Shown: in pieces, positions 8,671 through 18,000 of the stretch
How the letters are laid out: each line of letters begins with the position of its first letter
Position numbering within the stretch: the first letter of the stretch is position 1
Assembly: GCA_000209515.2 (NCBI GenBank)
Contig: AEVK01000035.1
Span: 1-36,509, forward strand
Direction of reading: 5' to 3'
Source of the DNA: a gamma proteobacterium IMCC1989
GTDB lineage: Bacteria > Pseudomonadota > Gammaproteobacteria > Pseudomonadales > Cellvibrionaceae
Length of the DNA stretch: 36,509 nucleotides
Notes under the pieces: generated by a model
Seen by the model: only the letters and a program-made list of their open reading frames with translations
Told to the model about the DNA's origin: nothing
Database searches by the model: none
Position numbers and translations under genes: made by a program

Positions 8671-9243
8671 CTAGGTGGTCACTACCAAATAACCCACCAA
8701 CTCCTCATCACCATCATTAATAATACGGTGCTCCAAATCAGCACGATAATGCGCGGAATCACCGGTGACGAGTACACAGTGACTATCACTGGATTGAATT
8801 TTTGCCGTGCCTTGCGTCACCGTAAAAAGCTCTTTTGCACCATCAAAATGTGCGGCACTTTTCAACTCAGCTTTGGGAGCAATGCGTAATTCGTAAAACT
8901 CGACATTCTTCTCCATGTGTAAAGGCGATAATGTACGTATTTGGCATTCTTTATCAGAGCGAAATAAATTACTGGGGTCTTCGCCATGCACAACATCAAT
9001 AATAGGGTTATTACCCGCCTGCTCGACTAGCTCACCAATACTCATACCAAAGGCTTGTGCAATCCTAAAAGTCACTGCCAACGTAGGGTTCGCTTGCCCC
9101 CTTTCGATCTGGCTTAACATGGAACGACTTACACCCGATAACGACGCCAACTGTATTAAGGTTAATTTATTTTTTTTGCGTAATTCGGTTACTCGCTGGC
9201 ACAAAACCTGACCCGCATAATCCGATTCATCTTCAATATTCAT
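8671..9243 (-). CDS. XRE-family regulator with C-terminal cupin sensor domain
   Basis: 190 residues. Residues about 14-70 are a Cro/C1-type helix-turn-helix (LASLSGVSRSMLSQIERGQANPTL). Residues about 115-185 form a small cupin that normally binds a metabolite. I chose the ATG at 9243, preceded by AAAGG, rather than an in-frame TTG at 9273. It is divergent from tdh-kbl and precedes the LysE-type exporter, so it probably controls both. The inverted and direct repeats at 9287-9337 are the likely operator, overlapping the proposed tdh promoter, which suggests repression. The ligand is unknown; threonine, glycine or 2-amino-3-ketobutyrate are reasonable candidates. Confidence 0.9.
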   Translation of the reverse strand: MNIEDESDYAGQVLCQRVTELRKKNKLTLIQLASLSGVSRSMLSQIERGQANPTLAVTFRIAQAFGMSIGELVEQAGNNPIIDVVHGEDPSNLFRSDKECQIRTLSPLHMEKNVEFYELRIAPKAELKSAAHFDGAKELFTVTQGTAKIQSSDSHCVLVTGDSAHYRADLEHRIINDGDEELVGYLVVTT

Positions 9244-9286
9244 AAGCTGCCTTTGACTAAAATTTATTAGCAATCAGTACAAAATC

Positions 9287-9337
9287 GCAAAATAAATCTC
9301 ATATAAGGGATTTATTTCTTGCATAAGGGAATTTTGC
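9287..9337. promoter_or_regulatory. Operator-like repeats and promoter between regulator and tdh
   Basis: Several nested signals. A perfect 9-bp inverted repeat AAATAAATC/GATTTATTT lies at 9290-9298 and 9309-9317. The direct repeat ATAAGGGA occurs at 9303 and 9323, exactly 20 bp apart. GCAAAAT/ATTTTGC arms lie at 9287-9293 and 9331-9337. A plausible promoter for tdh, TTGCAT (9319-9324), 17 bp, TAATAT (9342-9347), overlaps them. Binding by the adjacent XRE-cupin regulator is inferred. Confidence 0.5.
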
Positions 9338-9403
9338 ATTCTAATATAGTGGAAATATTCTCGTATAGTAAACATTTTAGGTATAAAACCCAAGGAATTT
9401 GTG

Positions 9404-10435
9404 ATGAAAGCATTAGTAAAAAAAGAAGCCAGTGAAGGTCTATGGCTAGAAGATGTCCCCATCCCCGAATACGGTATTAATGATGTATTGATCCGTGTAT
9501 TAAGAACGGCGATCTGCGGTACCGATATGCATATTTATAACTGGGATGAATGGGCGCAAAAAACCATTCCCGTTCCTATGACTGTTGGTCATGAATTTGT
9601 TGGTGAAATTGTTGAAGTTGGCTCAAACGTTAACGATTTTAAAGCAGGACAAATCGTCTCTGGCGAAGGTCACGTAGTCTGTGGTCGCTGCCGCAACTGT
9701 TTGGCTGGTCGCAGGCACTTATGCTCGCAAACATCCGGTATTGGGGTTGATCGTCCTGGTGCATTTGCCGAATACGTAGTGTTGCCAATGTCCAACGTGT
9801 GGGAGCATCGCAAGGGTATCGACCTTGATATCGCCTCTCTATTTGATCCATTAGGCAATGCCGTACACACCGCCCTGCAATATGATCTACTGGGTGAGGA
9901 CGTATTAATCACCGGTGCAGGGCCAATCGGCGTCATGGCTGCTGCCGTATGCCGGCACGCAGGCGCACGCCATGTAGTAGTCACCGACATTAACCCCAAA
10001 CGATTAGAAAAAGCCCGTGAACTGGGCGCCACTCACACCGTTGATGTGCGTACAGAAACACTTGCGGATGCACAAAAACAGCTGGGTATGTCAGAAGGTT
10101 TTGATGTGGGCTTAGAAATGTCCGGCAACGCTGATGCCTTTCGCGATCTGCTAGCCAATATGTGTCATGGCGGAAAAGTATCCATGCTAGGCATACCCAG
10201 TGGCGATGTCGCCATTGACTGGAACGTGGTTATTTTTAACATGCTCACCATTAAAGGTATTTATGGCCGAGAAATGTATGAGACATGGTACAAAATGTCC
10301 GTGATGGTGGAATCAGGGTTACCTATTAATCCTGTCATTACCCACCGGCTCGACTACAGCGAATTTCAAAAAGGTTTTGACGCGATGAACTCCGGCGAAG
10401 CCAGTAAAGTGATTTTAACGTGGGCGTCTTTGTAG
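9404..10435 (+). CDS. tdh: L-threonine 3-dehydrogenase
   Basis: 343 residues, a zinc-dependent medium-chain dehydrogenase that oxidises L-threonine to 2-amino-3-ketobutyrate with NAD+. Catalytic zinc ligands include Cys38 in AICGTDMH and the GHEFVGE motif; the structural zinc site is the four-Cys lobe [15 protein letters not shown]. The Rossmann motif [11 protein letters not shown] follows. Length and start match E. coli Tdh (341). A GTG directly precedes the ATG; AAGGAA is the ribosome site for either. It forms an operon with kbl 76 bp downstream, giving threonine to glycine plus acetyl-CoA. Confidence 0.97.
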   Translation: MKALVKKEASEGLWLEDVPIPEYGINDVLIRVLRTAICGTDMHIYNWDEWAQKTIPVPMTVGHEFVGEIVEVGSNVNDFKAGQIVSGEGHVVCGRCRNCLAGRRHLCSQTSGIGVDRPGAFAEYVVLPMSNVWEHRKGIDLDIASLFDPLGNAVHTALQYDLLGEDVLITGAGPIGVMAAAVCRHAGARHVVVTDINPKRLEKARELGATHTVDVRTETLADAQKQLGMSEGFDVGLEMSGNADAFRDLLANMCHGGKVSMLGIPSGDVAIDWNVVIFNMLTIKGIYGREMYETWYKMSVMVESGLPINPVITHRLDYSEFQKGFDAMNSGEASKVILTWASL

Positions 10436-10511
10436 ACAAGTAAATGCAGCCAAAAAATCGAAAAAACACGCAAATAGACAACCAGAACACAAAAAAATTT
10501 AGGAGAGTTTT

Positions 10512-11702
10512 ATGTACGGTCAACTAAAAGAACATTTACACCAAGAGCTCAATGACATAAAAGAAGCAGGGCTATTTAAGCATGAACGCACGATTACCAC
10601 ACCACAAGGGTCCAGTGTTGGTGTCAATGACGGACAGCAAGTGATTAATTTATGCGCCAATAATTATTTAGGCTTAGCCCAACATCCAGAGATCAACCAA
10701 GCAGCAAAAGACGCATTAGAAAACTGGGGTTATGGCATGGCATCGGTGCGGTTTATCTGCGGCACCCAAACCATTCATAAACAATTAGAAAACGCCCTAA
10801 GTACGTTTTTAGGCATGGAAGATACGATTTTATATCCGTCATGCTTTGATGCAAACGGTGGACTATTTGAAACACTACTCAATGATCAAGATGCCGTGAT
10901 TTCAGATGAGCTAAACCATGCGAGCATTATTGACGGTGTACGTTTATGTAAAGCCAAGCGTTATCGTTATCGAAATAACAATATGGCCGACTTAGAAGCG
11001 CAACTACAAGCAGCCGATGCCAATGGCGCGCGCTTTAAATTGATCACCACCGATGGTGTTTTCTCTATGGATGGCTACATTGCCAAGCTAGACGAAATTT
11101 GTGACTTGGCTGATAAATATAATGCCTTAGTACACTTTGATGATTGCCACGCTACCGGTTTTATTGGTGAAGGCGGCAGAGGTACGCACGAATTCAAAAA
11201 TTGTATGGATCGTGTCGACATCACCACGGGTACACTCGGGAAAGCACTCGGTGGCGGTAGCGGTGGTTACACCAGCGCTAAAAAAGAAATTGTTGAGTTA
11301 CTACGTCAACGCTCGCGCCCATACCTATTTTCTAACACAGTTGCACCACCGGTGGTTGGCGGCGCACTTAAGGCTATCGAACTCGCTTCACAATCAAACA
11401 CGCTACGCGAACAACTACGTAGCAATACCGAACGCTTTCGCCAAGGATTAACCGAACTGGGTTTTGATCTATTAGAAGGTGAACACGCGATTGTACCCGT
11501 AATGCTATACGACGCAGAAGTCGCCGCAAACTTTGCTAAAGAAATGTTAAAAGAAGGCGTTTACGTCGTCGCATTTTCGTTTCCTGTTGTACCAAAAGGC
11601 AAAGCCCGAATTCGTACGCAAATGTCGGCAGCGTTAACCGAAGACGAAATTACGTTTGCACTAAAAGCCTTTGGGAATGTGAAAGCTAAACTCAATTTAT
11701 AA
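10512..11702 (+). CDS. kbl: 2-amino-3-ketobutyrate CoA ligase (glycine C-acetyltransferase)
   Basis: 396 residues, an alpha-oxoamine synthase family PLP enzyme. It cleaves 2-amino-3-ketobutyrate with CoA to glycine and acetyl-CoA, the second step of threonine breakdown started by Tdh. The PLP lysine lies in [13 protein letters not shown] (about residue 244), with [10 protein letters not shown] and DGVFSMDG motifs upstream. A strong AGGAG precedes the ATG. The stop codon TAA (11700-11702) shares its last bases with the target duplication of the MITE that follows, so the element is inserted immediately after the reading frame without harming the protein. Confidence 0.97.
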   Translation: MYGQLKEHLHQELNDIKEAGLFKHERTITTPQGSSVGVNDGQQVINLCANNYLGLAQHPEINQAAKDALENWGYGMASVRFICGTQTIHKQLENALSTFLGMEDTILYPSCFDANGGLFETLLNDQDAVISDELNHASIIDGVRLCKAKRYRYRNNNMADLEAQLQAADANGARFKLITTDGVFSMDGYIAKLDEICDLADKYNALVHFDDCHATGFIGEGGRGTHEFKNCMDRVDITTGTLGKALGGGSGGYTSAKKEIVELLRQRSRPYLFSNTVAPPVVGGALKAIELASQSNTLREQLRSNTERFRQGLTELGFDLLEGEHAIVPVMLYDAEVAANFAKEMLKEGVYVVAFSFPVVPKGKARIRTQMSAALTEDEITFALKAFGNVKAKLNL

Positions 11703-11932
11703 ATCACATCACTGCCGTCCCGTTAACTTGTCAACAATGGAATTCCAGCCATTAGGCAAAGCCATCACCCGCATGGACGCGGGTGTTGAGCCTACATGGA
11801 CGTATTCACGGCGTGCTTTGAATAATGGTTGGAAATCCATGTCTCCACGCTGGCTAAGATAGCTGGGGAGCTTGGATACAGTAGCTGCATAGTGACTAAG
11901 CATAACTTAACGGGACAGCAGTGAAATCACAT
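11701..11932. mobile_element. 214-bp MITE-like element with 9-bp target duplication
   Basis: Element 11710-11923. The left end CACTGCCGTCCCGTTAAC and the inverted right end CACTGCTGTCCCGTTAAG match at 16 of 18 positions. It is flanked on both sides by AAATCACAT (11701-11709 and 11924-11932), a 9-bp target duplication that proves transposition. Inside, arms at 11739-11754 and 11823-11838 pair over 14 of 16 bases, and a CACCCGC/GCGGGTG hairpin sits at 11766-11785, so the RNA would be highly folded. A 64-codon minus-strand frame (11709-11903) has no recognisable transposase motif. The element must be mobilised by a transposase elsewhere; a 9-bp duplication fits IS4- or IS1-like enzymes. Confidence 0.88.
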
Positions 11933-11940
11933 CAACAACA

Positions 11941-11983
11941 TATAAACCTGCTCCAGTTACATACTGGTACAGGTTTATATTTT
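11941..11983 (+). terminator. Terminator of tdh-kbl, displaced by the MITE
   Basis: Long hairpin: 10 perfect pairs TATAAACCTG/CAGGTTTATA, a small internal loop, then CCAGT/ACTGG around a 5-base loop, followed by TTTTC. It is in the right orientation for tdh-kbl and lies 238 bp after the kbl stop because the MITE intervenes. It may also serve the convergent giant RHS gene. The remaining bases to 12033 contain no gene. Confidence 0.75.
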
Positions 11984-12033
11984 CACTTAACTTAATAACC
12001 CTCAACAACTAATTCGACATAGTCTCATTCTTA

Positions 12034-15000
12034 TTAAAAAAGTTTTTTCGCAAAATAAGCTATTGTCGACGTTGCCCAACCAACAGTAGAGCTTGCAGGC
12101 AAACCAGTCCCTCCTACGGCATTAGGAGCCACTTGTGTCGCAATAGTATTTAAAACCGGATACCTCACCACAAGATTAGTGGCACCAGTGCTTACTAAAC
12201 CCGGTGCAGCCACAACAGCAGGGGCACTGCCTGCTATAGCAATTGGGCCAAGTACGACACCGTTCATTTGCGCCATCAACCTATTCGCTGCTGCCGTTCT
12301 TTCTGCTTGCGTGACGGTTAGACCATTATCAGCTTCCCATCTTGGAGCATTGAGATATGCTTGCTGGATATACACCTCTGCCATATCTACTGGCCTACCG
12401 TTAATTAATCTAGTCACTTGATACTCTGGTGGCACATTAACTGTTCTACGGAACGCATCAGGCACACGTTCTGGTTCAAACTGACTACCGGCACTAGAAA
12501 GCTCCTGATTAAATAAATGTGCAAAAGCTGCGGTTTTAGCACCGTTAGCAAATTTACCACCCCCTAAAACAGAGCCGGTACCGCCCAAAATAGCAGAGAC
12601 AGTGGTACGACCTATAATGGCACCAAAACTACGATTGGCCATATTGTAAACACCAGCCGCGGTTAAACGGAGGGTTGCAAATTTAGCAAATGCAGCGCTT
12701 AAGAAACCAGCACCAAATTTACCGCCTTGGATCACCGATAAAGCACCGCCAGCAACACCATGAGCTAATACTCTTGCGCCATTACCTAGACCGGATATAC
12801 CAATACCCCCAAACACCGCACCAGTGAGTCCCCCCATTAATGCCCCTTGGAGGACATTCCCTCCGTTCACTGCTGCACTCACTGCGCCCGAAGCGAAGCC
12901 CGCTATAGCCGCTTTAAGAACAACCGAGCCACACACTTGGCAGAATGTGCTGATCAAACCACCCACAATCACACCGACATAAGGCTTAAGGGCGTTAACG
13001 ACTTTTTTAACGACTTTAACAATACCTTTAATAGCCTTTTTAATGCCTTTGAATAGCTTTTTAAAGAAATATCCACTGGGGTCGGTGTATTTCATTGGGT
13101 TATTCAGCACATAGCTATAGCGGTTATAACTTTGTGTCATAGTGGCTTCTTGAATGTGCGGATCCGCACTTAAGAAACGCCCGATGGTCGCGTCATAAAT
13201 ACGCCCATTCATATGAATAAGGCCCACTTCCTGAATACTTTCGTGCCCTGTATAACCTTTGTTAGTGAAAGGCAATTGGGTGATATACAGCGGGTCGTTA
13301 AAAGTCGCATTCGCTTTCCAAGGCATATTGCGCAATTTACCCCAAGCATCATAACTACGACGGTCGACCACTTCTGCATGGGCATCGGTAATAAGATCAA
13401 TACTACCTAGTGCATCTTTATGAAAATAGCGTGTCTGTATACCCTGTTCAGAAGACACTATATGCTCGGCCACTACTGCACCACCCGCAAAAATATAGTG
13501 CTTCTTCTCTGTCACACCAGAAGCTTTTTTGACTTCCTCATAATGCGAACCAAGATAAAGTGTCACATCGCCTAGATGGTTTTTCTTATAAAAACGACCG
13601 CGATCAGCCCCATATTTAAATTCAGCAGAGCGGCCATTGCTTTTGGTGATTTTCGTTGCTTTATTATCACTATTCCATTGGATAGTACGGCCATCGCCAC
13701 TGATCATATTACCGTTTTTATCATAACGATAGCTGCGATTACCAGCTTGAGTCACCGCATGTATACCAGCACCGTTTTGACCATAAAGATAACTACCCAC
13801 ACCGGTTTTTGAGGTGATGTTACCGAGCAAGTCGTATCTGACGTTATCGGTTCTATTGAAAGTAGTGGAAGCGTAAGTATCACTATCCACTCTCGTGCGA
13901 GTTAAGCGGTCTAGGCGATCGTAGTTAAAGGTCTCACGAATATCATTCACTAAATCATCACGCAGGGTCACGTTATTGTAGGCATCGTATTCGTATTCAA
14001 CGTGCTTAAGCGCATCGACCACTAAGAGGCTGCTATTCACACTTTCGAGAAAACCGGTACCTTGATTGTAGGTGTAATCATTAACGATACCGTTACCATA
14101 GACTTCTGCCGTTCTACGACCAGAAGCATCTACCTCAACCGCACGCCAGTAATTCATCCAATTACTACTGTCGTCCATTTCTTGATAAATATCCGCTACA
14201 CGATCATAAGTACGGCCATATTTAAAAGTGTGGTCAGCAACCGCTAAGGTTTGTGCTGCCAATAACGACAAGTCATTCGCCATACTGCTATAGCTTTGGC
14301 TTTCGGCGCTAATCAATTTATTCACTTCGGCCAATTCGTCTATCGCTTGGTTGAGGTGACCCATAAATTTAGGCGTTAGTGCATTTCCCTGACTAACGGT
14401 TTTATTAAGCTCGGATCTATGAGAAGACAGTTTCGATTTTAAGGTACTATCTGGCGCACCCGATCCTGCTAAAGAGCGATAGTACGCAATACGTGATTGA
14501 TAGTATTTACCTAGACTACGCAGTTTTTCGGCTTTCTTTTGATATTCGGCCGCTACTGTAATCGCTTGACTAATTAACGGCTTTAGCTGGCTATAATCAT
14601 GGCTTTCTGCAGAACGGCGAAGCCCTCTAACCGCATTAAGGTATCCATTTGCGTTATAAATATTTTCCGTGATAAAACCGGTACTAGGATAAGTCGTACG
14701 GCGCACACGACTGTTACCATCGTAGCTCATCTTTGTCGTAAAACTTCCTTCACCACTAATGGTTGTAGTGATGGCGATAGCACGACCGTATTGGTCATAA
14801 GAAAGGTCTTTCGTAATACCTTGCCCAACTTCTTTTAGCAACTTACCGACACTGCCTACCGGCGCAGAGGTATTACCATAAGTCCAAGTGCTTTGGCCTT
14901 CAGGCTCAGTACGTTTAACCATACGGCCTAGTCGGTCATATACGACTTGCGATACCTGATTTTTAGCATCGGTTTGACGTATGATTTCACCAAAACCATT

Positions 15001-18000
15001 GTACTCATAGCGCCAGCGACCCATATCCGGATCAATAGACTCTATTTTACGGCCATAAACATCGTACTTAAGGGTAATTACGGTGGCCGCATTCCCCTGA
15101 TTTTTCGTGGTTTTTAAATTACCATCGCTGTAATAAGTATATTCAACATAGGCACCCATAGGGTCTTCAACACGAATGGTTTGACCTAGTGCATTTGTAT
15201 AAGTAGTACGCCCACGCTTTTGCGGGCCAGAATAAGTATTGGTACGTAAACCGTTGTAATAGGTTCTTACATCAGTGGTCGAACCATGAGGGCCCGGCTG
15301 CGTAATTTTAGTCACACGATCTAACGCATCATATTGGCTTGTCGCCCAATAGATATAATCGCCAGAAAAATAATCACGGCTCACTCGCGCAACTTGACTA
15401 CGATCATTGTATTCTGTATCCGAATACACTTTACGGCCGTCGAAACCGACGGTGATTTTACGTACTTCTCGCCCAAAGCTATCGTACTGCATAATCGTTG
15501 GCTGCTCGCCCTTAGTACGAGTGACCGAACAAGAATAAGCATGCTTCGCTGGCGTTCCGCAAGCGGAGTGTTGTTTAAAGTAAACACCAGATATCGACCA
15601 TATACCGGCAGCACCTTGTGCTTTTACCTGACGTCGTAAACCATCGTAAGTATACGTTGTGGTTAATTTATTGGGCCCGGTTGTGGTAGCCAATAACCCC
15701 TTATCGTTATAGGTATTGGTCGTACATTCGTTATAGACATTACAGGCTTTTTGCAATCGACCATGACTGTTGTAAGTCATATTGGTTTGACGCGAAGACG
15801 CCCCCGGCGCCGAATGCGTAGTTCGCGTGATTTGCCCGTAAGCATTATAGGAATAGTTGGTTTTCTTTAAATACTGAGTAGTATCTGCCGCATTAACAAT
15901 TTTCTCTTCACTTAATAAGCCATGGCCAGTGTATTTAAACTCAACCCGACGTTTGCGCGTTCCGTCGGTCGGGCTTTGGTGATAAACAACCGAGTAAGTT
16001 AACCGAGACAATAGCCATTTATCGGTGTTGTTGTAATACATGCTATCGGTAATTTTAGTAAAGGTTTCATTACCATCAGTGGTTCTTACAACAACACGCT
16101 TTGGGTTATCGAAACCATCAAACCGCTGGTTGTCCGTTGTAATGGCTATGACATATTGATTGGGTTCACCTAACTCATAACTTTTTTCAACAGTTCTAGT
16201 CAAACGTACACGTTTCACCGTGGTATTAGCCTCTCGACCATTCGTGCTAACAACACTATAAGTGCTCACCACATCGTTGACGATATCCCCGTCGTAACGT
16301 TCCGTGACTCTCGTTGGAATGCCAAATCGCGGAAAGACACTTTGATCGATAACCGTCGTCTTGGTTTTTTTGGTATCAGGGTAAGTCTCTGTGATTTCGC
16401 TAAAGCCTAATAAGCCACGACCTTTGGTGTGGGACTTGAGGCCTTTGTAAGTGTAACGAACGGTATTTTGTCCACCGATACCATCATTGGTTTTTACTTC
16501 CGAAACCACCGGTAACGCATACTGCACATCGATCACCGGCTTTTTCGCACCAGTGCCTTTTTTGTATAGCGATTTATTAGTTAACGTTTTGTAACTAATC
16601 GCTGTGGTGTTATCCATTGAATCGGTAATTTTTGTTAAGTGCGCAAACTTACTCTTATTGATGTAAGCGCCTTTTTGTTGCTTAGAACTACTTAGCCAAC
16701 GGTAATACACTTGATCCACTAGGCCATCGCCATTCACATCAATAAAGCGTGTGCCGGTATCACCTCTTGGCTTCTTATCTCGAATATCTTCAGCGCGTGT
16801 ATGGAATCGAGGGGTATATCGTGAATCAGAGCGCCAACCTGAGCCCGTATTAATAAACGCACCTTTTTGTACTTTGCTACTCGACATCCAACGGTTGTAA
16901 ACTTGGTCAACTAAACCATCGCCGTTAATATCAACAAAACGCGAGCCCACGTCACCGCTTGTATCTGTGACGATATGATATTGGGGCGTATAATTTGCAT
17001 CTGCACGCCAACCTGTACCAGTATTAATGTAAGCGCCTTTTTGGCGTTGAGTACTTGATATATAACGATGATAAATTTGGTCTACTAAGCCATCGCCATT
17101 GACATCAACAAAACGGGAGCCTGCATCACCACCCGGCCTTTTATCACGTGTATTTTCAACCACAGTATGAAAACGCGGTGTATAGCTTGCATCTGAACGC
17201 CAACCTGAGCCGGTATTTATCCAAGCACCTTTTTGTACTTTACTACTCGACATCCAACGGTTGTAAATCTGATCAACTAAGCCATCACCATTAACATCTA
17301 AAAACTGTGAACCGACATCTCCACTCGTATCGGTGACGATATGATATTTAGGGGTGAATTTTGAGTCAGAGCGCCAGCCAGAACCCGTATTAATATAGGC
17401 ACCTTTTTGCTGCTGGGTACTACTGATATAACGATGGAATACCTGATCAATTAACCCGTCGCCATTAATATCAACAAAGCGTGATCCTGCATCGCCGTTA
17501 GGTCGTTTTTTACGAGTACTTTCTGTCACAATATGAAAGCGCGGCGCATAGTTGGGATCTGATCGCCAACCTGACCCCGTATTAATGTAAGCGCCTTTTT
17601 GCACTTTGCCACTCGATATCCAGCGATGATAAACCTGATCTACAAGACCATCACCGTTAACATCAATAAAGCGTGAACCTAAATCACCATAACCATCGCC
17701 CATAATATGAAACTTAGGCGCATAATTGGAATCAGAACGCCAGCCAGAACCCGTGTTAATCCAAGCGCCTTTTTGCGTACCACCATTTGGACGCCAACGG
17801 TGATAAAGCTGATCAACTAAGCCATCCCCATTAACATCAACAAACTGAACACCCAAATCACCGTTAGTATCGGTAGTCACATGATATCTAGGTGTAAAAC
17901 TACTTTTCGAACTAAAACCAGGGCTACCATCTAACTGCCAAGAGAATTTTACGGGTTTTAAACACCGGTTATCGTAGCCACACTCTTCAACACTGTTAAG

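Noticed and set aside
11709..11903. 64-codon minus-strand frame as possible immunity gene for the RHS protein
   Set aside because: It lies wholly inside the MITE and ends in its inverted repeat, so it is element sequence and not linked to the RHS gene.
16655..17890. Regular repeats that could suggest a CRISPR array
   Set aside because: The units are about 175-185 bp, in frame, and encode FG-GAP-type repeats of the RHS protein.
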